Source of the DNA: an uncultured Sphingomonadaceae bacterium
Lineage (GTDB): Bacteria; Pseudomonadota; Alphaproteobacteria; Sphingomonadales; Sphingomonadaceae
NCBI GenBank assembly: GCA_947499255.1
Contig: CANMNF010000001.1
Span: forward strand, 1,116,001-1,180,000
Reading direction: 5' to 3'
DNA: 64,000 nt
The translations under genes were made by a program, and so were the position numbers. This document shows, one piece after another, positions 49,680 through 59,391 of the stretch. The notes under the pieces are model-generated. The model was not told the DNA's origin. It did not search any database and was given only the letters and a program-made list of their open reading frames with translations. Positions within the stretch are counted from its first letter, which is position 1; each line of letters begins with the position of its first letter.

Positions 49680-50294
49680 ATGAGCGCTGGCAGCATGGAA
49701 CGCGATAAACCAACGAAACGGGGGAAGCCTGTAAAGCCGCGCGGTAAAGCAGGAGCGAAACCCGGTGCAAAAGCAGGTGCCAAGCTCGCCAAAGCCAAGC
49801 CGTATTCGCGCCCGCGCGGTGGCCCTGCCAAAGCCGTATCTGATCTTGTCCCGCGCATCGGGCGCGCTGCATTTCGCCGCTATGGTTTTGTGCAAAGCTC
49901 CGTCGTCACCCGCTGGCCCGAAATCGTGGGGGAAGATCATGCCAAGGTCTGCGCGCCGGAACAGATCCGCTTTCCCCCCGGTGAGAAAAGCGAAGGCATT
50001 TTGCAGATGGTGGTGATGCCCGCCCACGCCCCGTTGATCCAGCATGTGATCCCTGAAATTATGGAGCGGGTGAACCGTTTCTTTGGGTATCGCGCAGTGG
50101 CGCAGGTGCGCATCCGGCAAGGCGCGGTTAAGCCGCCACCTGCTCAAGAGACCAAGGAAGCGCCAAGCTTAAAGCCGATACCGATGGAATTGGGTGAAAG
50201 CTTGCGCGATATTGGTGATCCGGAATTGCGCACAGTGCTGGAATCGCTGGCGCGTTCTATGGGTGCGAAGGAAGATAAGGAGAAGGACAGGTGA
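49680..50294 (+). CDS. DciA/DUF721 family protein with basic low-complexity N-terminus
   Basis: YGFVQSSVVTRWPEIVGEDHAKVCAPEQIRFPPGEKSEGILQMVVMPAHAPLIQHVIPEIMERVNRFFGYRAVAQVRI. Confidence 0.85.
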   Translation: MSAGSMERDKPTKRGKPVKPRGKAGAKPGAKAGAKLAKAKPYSRPRGGPAKAVSDLVPRIGRAAFRRYGFVQSSVVTRWPEIVGEDHAKVCAPEQIRFPPGEKSEGILQMVVMPAHAPLIQHVIPEIMERVNRFFGYRAVAQVRIRQGAVKPPPAQETKEAPSLKPIPMELGESLRDIGDPELRTVLESLARSMGAKEDKEKDR

Positions 50295-50992
50295 AGCTGC
50301 GCTTTGGATCAAAGACCGCGATATGTGCCGCAGCAGCTTTGATCAGCCTGCCGCCGGCAATCGCCACGGCGCAAAACTGGAACGCGGAATATCGCGAGGA
50401 TGTGCGCGGCCATACGGTCGGCAATCCTGATGCGCCGGTAAAGCTGACCGCTTTCGTCAGCTATACCTGTTCGGTTTGCGCGGCATTCGAAATCCGTTCT
50501 GATGCGCCTTTGCGCGCGGCCTATATCCATGAAGGCAAAGTGGAAATGGAAGTGCGCCCGGCGATCCATAACCCTGTCGATCTGGCCGCAGCTTTGATTG
50601 CCGAATGCGGTCCGAAAGAGAAATTCTTCGACAATCACCGGCGGATTATTTTCGCCCAATCTGTGTGGATGCGTAAAGTACAAAACGCTAATGAAGCGCA
50701 ACAAGCGCGCTGGTATTCCGGCTCCACAACATCGCGGATGCGCGCCATTGCCGCTGATCTGGATTTCTACGATCTGATGGAAACGCGCGGCTATTCGCGT
50801 TCACAACTGGATCGCTGCCTGGCCGATGAAGCCCGCGCCGATGCGCTGGCCGAAATGTCTGCCGCTGATAAAGCGCGCGTCGGCTATCCCGGCACGCCAA
50901 GCTTCCTGATCAACGGCACATTGGTTGATGGGGCCCATTCATGGGGCAGCCTGCAACCCGCCATTGATGCCAGTTTGTCGTCCGGCGAATAA
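50291..50992 (+). CDS. Thioredoxin-fold DsbA-like secreted protein (paralog 1)
   Basis: HTVGNPDAPVKLTAFVSYTCSVCAAFEIRSD...GYPGTPSFLINGTLVDG. Confidence 0.85.
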   Translation: MKLRFGSKTAICAAAALISLPPAIATAQNWNAEYREDVRGHTVGNPDAPVKLTAFVSYTCSVCAAFEIRSDAPLRAAYIHEGKVEMEVRPAIHNPVDLAAALIAECGPKEKFFDNHRRIIFAQSVWMRKVQNANEAQQARWYSGSTTSRMRAIAADLDFYDLMETRGYSRSQLDRCLADEARADALAEMSAADKARVGYPGTPSFLINGTLVDGAHSWGSLQPAIDASLSSGE

Positions 50993-51133
50993 GAATTTAC
51001 CAGATTTGCACGTGCAAAAGGGGATAAGGCTGTGCAAAAGGCCGGTAACGCCCAGTCTGCCTGCTTTGCGCTGCCTTGGCCCCTCGTCTAGCTTTGTCTA
51101 GCTTTTACAGCCTTGAACAAACGGGATCACCTG

Positions 51134-51883
51134 ATGACACTTTTCCGCAATATCCTTCGCGCTTCTTTTGTGGCTCCGCTGGCTTTGGCGATTGCCGCCT
51201 GCGGAACCGATGCAGAAACTGATGGCGCGCTTGAAGGTGATCCCATTGCTCCGATTGCCGCGCCCGAAGGGACCAGTTGGGTCGATACGGTCAGCGTCTC
51301 CGAAGCTGATGGCTATGTGGTTGGCAACCCTGATGCGCCGTTGAAGCTGATCAAATATGGCTCGCTCACATGCGGGGCTTGCGCGGCCTTTGCTGAAGCT
51401 GCCACTGGCAGTTTGAAAGAGGATTATGTCGCGAGCGGCGTTGTCTCTTTTGAACTGCGCAACCAAGTGCATAACGGCGTTGATCTGGCTCTGGCGCGGC
51501 TTGTGCGGTGCAGTGCGCCCGGCAGCTATCAACCGCTGTCTGATCAGGTTTGGAAGAACCTGCAAACCTTGCTTGCCAATGCTGATCAAGAAACGGTGGC
51601 CAATGCGCTGACGCAGGCGCCCGAAGAACGTTATGTCATTCTGGCGCAAAATCTGGGCTTTTTTGAATTTTTCGCCGCGCGCGGTATCAGCGTGGATCAG
51701 GCCGTGTCCTGCCTTTCAGACGCCGCATCTTTGGAAGCCATTGCCGAACGCTCTGACCAACAATCGGCAGAACTGGGCGTTACCAGTACGCCGACTTTCT
51801 TCCTCAACGGCCAACAATTGAGCGAGCGCTCATGGCCCCAGATCGAAGCCACGCTGCAAAGCGCAGGCGCCCGGTCGCAATAG
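51134..51883 (+). CDS. Thioredoxin-fold DsbA-like lipoprotein (paralog 2)
   Basis: LALAIAACGTD lipobox; VVGNPDAPLKLIKYGSLTCGACAAFAEAA...GVTSTPTFFLNGQQL. Confidence 0.87.
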   Translation: MTLFRNILRASFVAPLALAIAACGTDAETDGALEGDPIAPIAAPEGTSWVDTVSVSEADGYVVGNPDAPLKLIKYGSLTCGACAAFAEAATGSLKEDYVASGVVSFELRNQVHNGVDLALARLVRCSAPGSYQPLSDQVWKNLQTLLANADQETVANALTQAPEERYVILAQNLGFFEFFAARGISVDQAVSCLSDAASLEAIAERSDQQSAELGVTSTPTFFLNGQQLSERSWPQIEATLQSAGARSQ

Positions 51884-51901
51884 AGCGAGACGGCCCCGCG
51901 C

Positions 51902-54900
51902 ATGCAGATCAGGAAGCTCCGTCTAAGCGGCTTTAAGAGCTTCGTTGAACCTGCCGAATTGCGCATTGAACCCGGCCTGACCGGCGTTGTGGGCCCCAAT
52001 GGGTGCGGCAAATCCAACCTGCTGGAGGCGATCCGTTGGGTGATGGGTGAAAACTCGCCAAAATCCATGCGCTCTGGCGGAATGGAAGATGTGATCTTCG
52101 CAGGCACAGAAACCCGCCCGCCACGCGACTTTGCCGAAGTGGTCCTCAACGCTTTTGACGATGACGGCGAGGACCTTGATGTCACCCGCCGGATCGAACG
52201 CGGAGCGGGCAGCGCGTACCGCGTGAACGGATCGGATGTACGGGCCAAAGATGTGGCGCTAGTCTTTGCCGATGCTGCGACAGGCGCGCATTCGCCAGCT
52301 CTGGTGAGCCAGGGCAAAATCGCGCAAGTCATCGCCGCCAAGCCGACAGAACGGCGCATGATGCTCGAAGAAGCAGCGGGCATTGCCGGCCTGCATGTGC
52401 GCCGCCGCGATGCTGAACTCAAATTGCGGCAGACAGAGCGCAATCTGGCGCGGCTTGAAGATTTGATGGCGGGGCTGGATTCGCAAATCGCATCCTTGCG
52501 CCGCCAAGCCAAGCAGGCCGAACGGTATAAAAAGCTCACCGATCAGATCACCATTGCCGAAGCGCGGCTGGTCTATGCCCGCTGGCGTGATGCCGCCGCT
52601 GCTGCTGAAAAAGCGCGCGAACAAGCCCGCAATGCCGATGCGCTTGTGGCCAAGGCACAAATGGCTGCAAAAGAGGCGCAAGCCGGGCAACATGCTTTGG
52701 CCGAGCAGCTGGCGCAATTGCGCGATGAACTGGCCGACCGGCGCGATGACGCTTCGGCCCATGGGCACCGCATGGCTGCCCTTACCAGCCACCTTGAAGC
52801 GGCTGAACAACGGTTGAAAGATCTCGATCGGCAACGCGAACGGCTTGAGGAAGATCGCGGCGAAGCAGATCGCATGACACGCGATGCCGCCCAAGCTTTG
52901 AAAGAGCTTGAAGCGGCCTTGAAGCAGGGCGAAAAATCGCTTGCGGAAGATGAAGCGTTGCGGCCTGAATTGGCCGCCAAAGTTGAAGCCGCCGAACGAG
53001 CCGGGCGCGCCGCAGAACTCGCACTTGCCAAAGCGACGGCGGACAATGCCGGGACCGAAGCGGAATGGCGCGTGGCCGAGGCGGAGATTGCGCAGGCAGA
53101 AAACCGCCTCACGCGGCTTGATGGCGAAGTTGAGCGGCTTGAACAACAACGTACAGCGCTAACCAATCATAGCGATCCGGATGCAGCGGTTGCAGACGCA
53201 AAATTTGCTCTGGAACAGGCGCAAGCTGCGCTGGCAAAAGCGCGCGAGGCGCTGGACACTGCGCGCGGACGCAAGGACGCATTGGCGCAAAGCCGTGATG
53301 AGGCAGGATCTGCGCTTTCCACAGCGCGCGCTGAACTCGCCGGGATTGAACGCGAGTTTCAAGCACTTATGCGGGACCGCGATGCACGCGCCCGGCAGAA
53401 GGCCAACGCGCATGGACTGCCTGCCGCGCTGGATAGACTAGCGGCTGAACCCGGCTATGAACGCGCGCTTGCCGCAGTGCTGGGCCGCGATGCAAAATCG
53501 CCTTTGGGAATGCCAGGTGAAACGTCTGAGGGGCGTTTCTGGACCGGTTCGAACACGCCTGCGCGCGTGGCGGATTCGCTGGCTTCGCATCTGCGCGCTT
53601 TCCCCGATGAACTGGCGGCGCGGCTGGCGCTTGTTCATGTGGCCGATGGTGATGATGGGCGCGCGCTCAAACCGGGGGAGTGGCTGGTGACCAAGGATGG
53701 TCTGCTGCGCCGCTGGGACGGGTTTGTTGCACGCGGTGAAGGCGCGGCTGAAGCTGCGCGGTTGGAAGCGGATAACCGCATGGGCGCGCTGGAAAAACAA
53801 CTGCCCACCTTGCAATCCGCGGTGGAAACCGCGCAAGAAACCGAGGCTGAGGCGCAATCTGCTTTGGCGCAATTGCAGCGCGAACTTGTGGCGTTGGAAC
53901 GCGAAGTTGGCGAGCATTCTGAAAGCGAACGACAAGCACTGCGCGCGATGGATCAGGCCGAAGCTGAACGCGAACGCCTCACCACGCGGCGCGCAGAATT
54001 GGCCAATGGCAGCGAAGAATTGGCCATCCAACGCGCAGAAGCGCAAAAGGAACTCACGGCCGCACGTGACAAACGCGATGCCCTGCCCGATCCGGCAGCC
54101 GGGCGTGCAGCTTTGGAAGCAGCGCGGTCCAGCAACGAAGCCAATCGCGAAAATCTGCAAACCGCCACAGCTGGCCTTGCCGCGCATGATCAAGGCCTCG
54201 CCGTGGCGCGTGAACGCGTTGCCGGGCAGCGCGCCGATATCAACGGTTGGCGCGCCAGAGCAGGCGATGCGGCGCAGCGTCTTGCCGGAATGGCGGCGCG
54301 CTTTGAAGAAATCGAAGCAGAGCGCGCCATCACCGCGGCCAAGCCCGAAGGATTAATACGCGAGATTGAAGGCGGCGAAGCGGTGCGCGCGCGCCTTGGC
54401 GAAGAACTGGCCAAAGCCGAACGCGCCGTGGCCGAGACCGAAGGCAAAGCGCGCGTTGCTGACAATGCGCTGGCGCAAGCAGGCGAGGCCCTTGCCACTG
54501 CACGCGAAGGCCGCGCCGGCGCCGCCGCGCGCGCAGAAAATGAGGAAAGCCGCCGCGAGGAAATGGCGCGCATTTCTGGCGAACGCTTCCAATGTCCGCC
54601 CTCCATGCTGTCTGGCAAATTCGATTTTGACGAAGCGACGATCGTGGATGCAACCGCAGCGCGCGAGGAACATGATCGCCTCGTCACCAGCCGTGAACGC
54701 ATCGGCCCTGTCAATCTGGTTGCCGCAGACGAGCTGACGCGGGTTGAGGAAGAGCACGGCACCAGTTCCGCTGAACAGGCCGAACTTGCCGAAGCGGTTA
54801 GCCGGTTGCGCGGCTCCATCGGCAATCTCAATCGCGAAGGGCGCGAACGTTTGCGCGCCGCTTTCGAAGCTGTGGATGGCCATTTCCGGCGTCTGTTCAC

Positions 54901-55324
54901 CCGGCTTTTTGAAGGCGGGCAAGCGCATCTTGCGCTGATCGATTCTGATGATCCGCTTGAAGCGGGGCTGGAGATTTATGCGCAGCCGCCGGGCAAACGC
55001 CTGCAATCGCTTTCCCTGCTTTCCGGCGGCGAACAGGCGCTAACCGCAACGGCACTTATTTTCGCGCTATTCCTCACCAATCCGGCACCTATTTGCGTGC
55101 TGGATGAAGTCGATGCGCCGCTCGATGATGCTAATATTGACAGGTTTTGCGATCTGCTCGATTCCATGGTGAAAGAAACCAATACGCGTTATCTCATCGT
55201 CACGCACAATGCCGTCACGATGAGCCGGATGCACCGTTTGTTTGGTGTGACGATGGTCGAAAAAGGGATTTCGCGCCTGGTGAGCGTGGATCTGGGTGAA
55301 GCGGAATTGATGGCTGCGGAATAA
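51902..55324 (+). CDS. smc: Chromosome segregation protein SMC
   Basis: MQIRKLRLSGFKSFVEPAELRIEPGLTGVVGPNGCGKSNLLEAIRWVMGE; coiled coils; SLLSGGEQALTATALIFALFLTNPAPICVLDEVDAPLDDAN. Confidence 0.97.
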   Translation: MQIRKLRLSGFKSFVEPAELRIEPGLTGVVGPNGCGKSNLLEAIRWVMGENSPKSMRSGGMEDVIFAGTETRPPRDFAEVVLNAFDDDGEDLDVTRRIERGAGSAYRVNGSDVRAKDVALVFADAATGAHSPALVSQGKIAQVIAAKPTERRMMLEEAAGIAGLHVRRRDAELKLRQTERNLARLEDLMAGLDSQIASLRRQAKQAERYKKLTDQITIAEARLVYARWRDAAAAAEKAREQARNADALVAKAQMAAKEAQAGQHALAEQLAQLRDELADRRDDASAHGHRMAALTSHLEAAEQRLKDLDRQRERLEEDRGEADRMTRDAAQALKELEAALKQGEKSLAEDEALRPELAAKVEAAERAGRAAELALAKATADNAGTEAEWRVAEAEIAQAENRLTRLDGEVERLEQQRTALTNHSDPDAAVADAKFALEQAQAALAKAREALDTARGRKDALAQSRDEAGSALSTARAELAGIEREFQALMRDRDARARQKANAHGLPAALDRLAAEPGYERALAAVLGRDAKSPLGMPGETSEGRFWTGSNTPARVADSLASHLRAFPDELAARLALVHVADGDDGRALKPGEWLVTKDGLLRRWDGFVARGEGAAEAARLEADNRMGALEKQLPTLQSAVETAQETEAEAQSALAQLQRELVALEREVGEHSESERQALRAMDQAEAERERLTTRRAELANGSEELAIQRAEAQKELTAARDKRDALPDPAAGRAALEAARSSNEANRENLQTATAGLAAHDQGLAVARERVAGQRADINGWRARAGDAAQRLAGMAARFEEIEAERAITAAKPEGLIREIEGGEAVRARLGEELAKAERAVAETEGKARVADNALAQAGEALATAREGRAGAAARAENEESRREEMARISGERFQCPPSMLSGKFDFDEATIVDATAAREEHDRLVTSRERIGPVNLVAADELTRVEEEHGTSSAEQAELAEAVSRLRGSIGNLNREGRERLRAAFEAVDGHFRRLFTRLFEGGQAHLALIDSDDPLEAGLEIYAQPPGKRLQSLSLLSGGEQALTATALIFALFLTNPAPICVLDEVDAPLDDANIDRFCDLLDSMVKETNTRYLIVTHNAVTMSRMHRLFGVTMVEKGISRLVSVDLGEAELMAAE

Positions 55325-55345
55325 CAGCTCTGAAACGCGCAGACG

Positions 55346-56014
55346 TTACCGCGCCGCAAACCAGATCACATGGCGCGGGCCTTTGCCATTGCTGCGCGCA
55401 CGCACGATCCGTTCTTCGACGCGAAAACCGGCTTTGCGCAGATAACCTTTGAAGCGATCATCTTGCGCGGCTGACCAAATGGCGAGGATACCGCCGGGCC
55501 GCAAAGCTGCGCGCGCGGCTGCCAGCCCTTCTCGCGAATACAGACGGTGATTGGCATCGCGCACCAAGCCATCGGGGCCATTATCCACGTCCAGCAGGAT
55601 CGCATCATACCGCCCCGGGCCAGCGGCGATCAGATGGGCGACATCGCGCAGCTCTAGTGTGACGCGTGGGTCTTCAAGGCAATCGCCGGTCAGCTCCGCC
55701 ATTGGCCCTTGCGCCCATTCGATGATCTTGGGGACCAGTTCAGCAACGGTCACGCGGCCAGCATCTCCCATCGCTTTCAAAGCTGCGCGCAAAGTAAAGC
55801 CCATGCCATACCCGCCGATCAGCAATTGCGGCGCCGGGTTCTCGCCCAAACGCTCAATCGACATGGTCGCCAGCGCCTCTTCCGAACCGCTCATGCGGCT
55901 GTTCATCAGTTCGTTACGGTCAAGCACGATCATGTGATCAGCGCCGCGCCGCATCAAGCGCAGCTCATCACCGCCGGGCACTTCGGCGGTGTCCAAATGT
56001 TCTAATGGGATCAT
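55346..56014 (-). CDS. Spermidine synthase-like SAM-dependent methyltransferase fold protein
   Basis: LLIGGYGMGFTLRAALKAM...VTVAELVPKIIEWAQG...YDAILLDVDNGPDGLV. Confidence 0.85.
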   Translation of the reverse strand: MIPLEHLDTAEVPGGDELRLMRRGADHMIVLDRNELMNSRMSGSEEALATMSIERLGENPAPQLLIGGYGMGFTLRAALKAMGDAGRVTVAELVPKIIEWAQGPMAELTGDCLEDPRVTLELRDVAHLIAAGPGRYDAILLDVDNGPDGLVRDANHRLYSREGLAAARAALRPGGILAIWSAAQDDRFKGYLRKAGFRVEERIVRARSNGKGPRHVIWFAAR

Positions 56015-56047
56015 GTTTGTTGCGCTTAGCGTTTTCTGGCGCAGCGT

Positions 56048-56482
56048 CTAGTCAAGCACAGCGCGCGGGCCGGGACCTTTGAGGCCAAGCTTGTCATCTT
56101 TGTTATAAAGGCGGCACTTCTCAAGGCTTAAGCACCCGCAGCCGATACATTGATCCAGCTGATTGCGGGTGCGGTTGAGGAGGCGGATTTTGTCGTCAAT
56201 CTCTTCGCGCATGGACCGGCTTATCTTTTGCCAATCAGCCAAGCTTGGGTTGCGGCCATCGGGCAGTTCGGCCAGCTGCTTTTCAATCTCACTCAGCCCC
56301 AGACCAAGCTTTTGCGCGATCAAAATAAAGCTGACGCGGCGAATGTCGGAACGCAGAAAACGGCGCTGATTGCCGCTGGTACGCAGCGGAGCAAGGAGGC
56401 CCTTTTCTTCATAAAAACGGATCGCAGAAACGGCAACGCCGGTGCGCTTTGACAATTGGCCGATGGTGATAAAGCGTTCCAT
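56048..56482 (-). CDS. soxR: Redox-sensitive transcriptional activator SoxR
   Basis: MERFITIGQLSKRTGVAVSAIRFYEEKGLLAPLRTSGNQRRF MerR HTH; CIGCGCLSLEKC [2Fe-2S] motif. Confidence 0.95.
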   Translation of the reverse strand: MERFITIGQLSKRTGVAVSAIRFYEEKGLLAPLRTSGNQRRFLRSDIRRVSFILIAQKLGLGLSEIEKQLAELPDGRNPSLADWQKISRSMREEIDDKIRLLNRTRNQLDQCIGCGCLSLEKCRLYNKDDKLGLKGPGPRAVLD

Positions 56483-56565
56483 AAGTAGCCCCGAAGTTCT
56501 GCCTGCCCCCACACGCAGAATTTGATTGGCATCACCCGAATCGGTGAAGTTTTTTCCACACACTC

Positions 56566-56596
56566 TTGACCTCAACTTAGCTTGAGATTGCATAGT
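56566..56596 (+). promoter_or_regulatory. SoxR-type promoter: TTGACC - 19 bp - CATAGT with inverted repeat CTCAActtagcTTGAG
   Basis: ttgacctcaacttagcttgagattgcatagt; elongated 19-bp spacer typical of MerR-family promoters, next to soxR. Confidence 0.85.
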
Positions 56597-56680
56597 GACT
56601 CAAGCGATGATTCGCAGCGTCCTAAAATGGGGCAGCACAATGCGTTTTGAAACAAGAGCTTGATAGAAGGAATTAAGACT

Positions 56681-57060
56681 ATGCCTCACGGAGTTCTCGA
56701 ACATGTAAACCTGACCGTCAGTGACATTGACCAGTCAGCCAATTTTTTCGCTAAGCTGATGGGCTGGCGCGAACGTTGGCGCGGGGAGGCAATGAATGGC
56801 GGGGAAACCATTCATTTGGGTGAGCCGGAATTGGGCAAAACTTACCTTGCTTTTTACACTGACTGGAAAATGCATGAGGGACAGGAAAAGGGGCATCCGA
56901 TGAACCATATCGGCCTGAGCGTTGATGATGTGGAGGCTGCCGAAAAATCGTGATTTCCGCGGCTCTCGAACCCTTCAATCATGGCGATTATGAACCGGGG
57001 CGCCGCTTCTATTTCCTCGATTGGGATGGGAATGAATTCGAGGTGGTCAGCTATGCCTGA
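56681..57060 (+). pseudogene. VOC/glyoxalase family protein, frameshifted at A5 tract 56943-56947
   Basis: Frame 1 MPHGVLEHVNLTVSDIDQSANFFAKLMGWRERW...NHIGLSVDDVEAAEKS*; a second frame continues VISAALEPFNHGDYEPGRRFYFLDWDGNEFEVVSYA* to 57060. Confidence 0.8.
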
Positions 57061-57190
57061 ACCAATGCCGAGAGAGCCGATGGTCCTTAAAAAGCGAACA
57101 CGCTAGCGAACCGCGCAATGATCGCTGTGCGTATTGCTATGCGACGCACCTGCCAATATCGTTTTGGCCTGGGCCTCCCCAAATCGCGTG

Positions 57191-58576
57191 TCAGAAGCTT
57201 TCTTCATAGATGCGAGTAATATCTCCACCCCATTCGCCATGATACTTGGCAAGCAGGCGTTGGGCCGGTGTCTCACCGCTTTCCACAATCTCACGCAAAG
57301 GTTCAAGAAAGCCGGTTTCATTGTCGCCCATTGAATTGGGTTTTGCGCGCGCGGCAAGGCCGGCATGCGCGATGTCGAGCACTTCACCAGCAAGATCGCC
57401 CAAAGTGCGGCCACCGGGAATAGGCGCATCCAGCGCCATTTTTGGCACCGCACTGCGCAGCGCCTCACGCTCTTCCATCGACCAGTCTTTGACCAGATCC
57501 CATGCCGCATCGAGCGCGCTTTGATCATACAGCAAGCCAACCCACAAAGCCGGAAGCGCGCAAATCCTGTTCCACGGACCCCCATCAGAACCCCGCATTT
57601 CCAGAAAGCTTTTCAGGCGCACTTCAGGGAAAGCCGTGCTCAAATGGTCCCACCAATCGCTTTGCGTGGGCAGTTCACCGGGCAATGCAGGCAATTCGCC
57701 TTTCAGGAAATCGCGGAAGGATTGGCCCGCTGCATCGATATATTTGCCGTCACGGAAGACGAAATACATCGGCACATCGAGCATGTAATCGACATAATGT
57801 TCATAACCAAAGCCTTCATCGAATACGAACGGCAACATGCCCGTGCGGTGCGGATCGGTGTCTGACCAGATGTGGCTGCGATAGGAGAGGAAACCATTGG
57901 GCTTGCCTTGGGTAAACGGGGAATTGGCGAACAAGGCCGTGCCCAATGGTTGCAAAGCAAGGCTGGTGCGGAACTTTTTCGCCATATCGGCTTCACTTGA
58001 ATAATCAAGATTAACCTGAATGGTACAAGTGCGCAGCATCATATCAAGCCCGAGCGAGCCGACCTTGGGCATATGGCGCATCATGATTTCATAACGCTGT
58101 TTAGGCATTACCGGCAGTTCTTCTCGGGTCTTGTCAGGCCACATGCCAAGACCCAGAAACCCTACGCCGCATTGCTCACCAATCGCTTTGACCTGCGCCA
58201 GATGGCGGCCCGTTTCTGCGCATGTTTCATGGATGGTGGTGAGCGGCGCGCCTGACAATTCCAGCTGTCCGGCAGGCTCCAGACTGATCGTGCCATCTGT
58301 GCCGGACATCGCGATGACGCCGATTTCGCCATCTGGCCCGGCCTCTTCAACAGGCTCCCAACCATAGGCCTGATTGGCGAGCAGGATATCGCGAATACCG
58401 CCTGGCTCATCATAAGACGGCGCGTGAAAATCGCTGGTCTTGTAGACAAGCTTTTCATGCTCTGTACCGATGCGCCATGCTTCGCGCGGTTTTTCACCGG
58501 CGATCATCGGCGCGATAAGCTGGTCGCGGCTTTCGATCCGCTGTTCATCTTCGTTCGAAACATTACGCGTGCTCAT
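57191..58576 (-). CDS. gshA: Glutamate-cysteine ligase (plant/alphaproteobacterial type)
   Basis: RIGTEHEKLVYK...QLELSGAPLTTIHETCAE...RYEIMMRHMPKVGSLGLDMMLRTCTIQVNLDYSSEADM. Confidence 0.95.
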   Translation of the reverse strand: MSTRNVSNEDEQRIESRDQLIAPMIAGEKPREAWRIGTEHEKLVYKTSDFHAPSYDEPGGIRDILLANQAYGWEPVEEAGPDGEIGVIAMSGTDGTISLEPAGQLELSGAPLTTIHETCAETGRHLAQVKAIGEQCGVGFLGLGMWPDKTREELPVMPKQRYEIMMRHMPKVGSLGLDMMLRTCTIQVNLDYSSEADMAKKFRTSLALQPLGTALFANSPFTQGKPNGFLSYRSHIWSDTDPHRTGMLPFVFDEGFGYEHYVDYMLDVPMYFVFRDGKYIDAAGQSFRDFLKGELPALPGELPTQSDWWDHLSTAFPEVRLKSFLEMRGSDGGPWNRICALPALWVGLLYDQSALDAAWDLVKDWSMEEREALRSAVPKMALDAPIPGGRTLGDLAGEVLDIAHAGLAARAKPNSMGDNETGFLEPLREIVESGETPAQRLLAKYHGEWGGDITRIYEESF

Positions 58577-58647
58577 GACCATCGCGTTAGGCTGATCAAT
58601 TGCATCGCGCCACCGCGAATTTCAAATGAACGCGTTGCCCCGCCCTA

Positions 58648-59391
58648 TCAGGTCCAATCGCCAGTAATGCCCATCCACAAGGACAGGGCGGCAATCGCGG
58701 CAGTTTCTGCGCGCAGAATGCGTGGTCCTAAAGTGATCGCCAGCGCTTGATCATGCGCGCGAATGGCGCTGCGTTCCTGATCGGTGAAACCACCTTCGGG
58801 GCCGATCAGGATAGCCGCCGGTGCGCTGTTCGTGAAAGCTTGCGCCGCGGGACTACCGCCCAATTCATCGGCGAAGAACAAGGCGCGTTCCTGCGGCCAA
58901 TCGCGCAGCAATACGTCAAGTTTCACAGGTGCGCTTACATCCGGCAAGGCCGTGCGCGCGCATTGCTCTGCTGCTTCTGTGACAATAGTGCTGGCGCGAT
59001 CAGGGTTCAGCTTATCTGCCACGCAGCGTGTGGTCACAACAGGTTGAATACGCGCTGCGCCAAGCTCGGTTGCTTTTTCTAATACCAGATCGAACCGGTC
59101 TTTTTTGAGCAATGCAGGGCATAGCCACAAATCCGGCACCGCTTCGCGCTCTCGCAGCTTCTCGGCCAATTCCAGCACGATAGAACGCTTGCCCACCTCA
59201 ACAATGCGCGCGGCCCATTCGCCCGTGACGTTATCGCACAAAATCACCGCATCACCCGGACCTGATCGCATCACGCGCGCGAGATAATGCGCCTGATTGC
59301 CCTCCACCTGCACCTGCGCGCCATCGCTAAGCTTGTGCGCAACAAACAAGCGCGGTGCGGATCGCGGGGGCCAGGCAGGCGTTGCAGCCAT
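58648..59391 (-). CDS. rsmE: 16S rRNA (uracil1498-N3)-methyltransferase
   Basis: VEGNQAHYLARVMRSGPGDAVILCDNVTGEW...ILIGPEGGFTDQERSAI...LGPRILRAETAAIAAL. Confidence 0.94.
   Translation of the reverse strand: MAATPAWPPRSAPRLFVAHKLSDGAQVQVEGNQAHYLARVMRSGPGDAVILCDNVTGEWAARIVEVGKRSIVLELAEKLREREAVPDLWLCPALLKKDRFDLVLEKATELGAARIQPVVTTRCVADKLNPDRASTIVTEAAEQCARTALPDVSAPVKLDVLLRDWPQERALFFADELGGSPAAQAFTNSAPAAILIGPEGGFTDQERSAIRAHDQALAITLGPRILRAETAAIAALSLWMGITGDWT

Noticed and set aside
52259-53166. Long antisense ORFs (296 and 197 aa) opposite smc
   Set aside because: Shadow ORFs produced by high GC and repetitive coiled-coil codons; low-complexity Ser/Arg or aromatic-poor translations with no domains.
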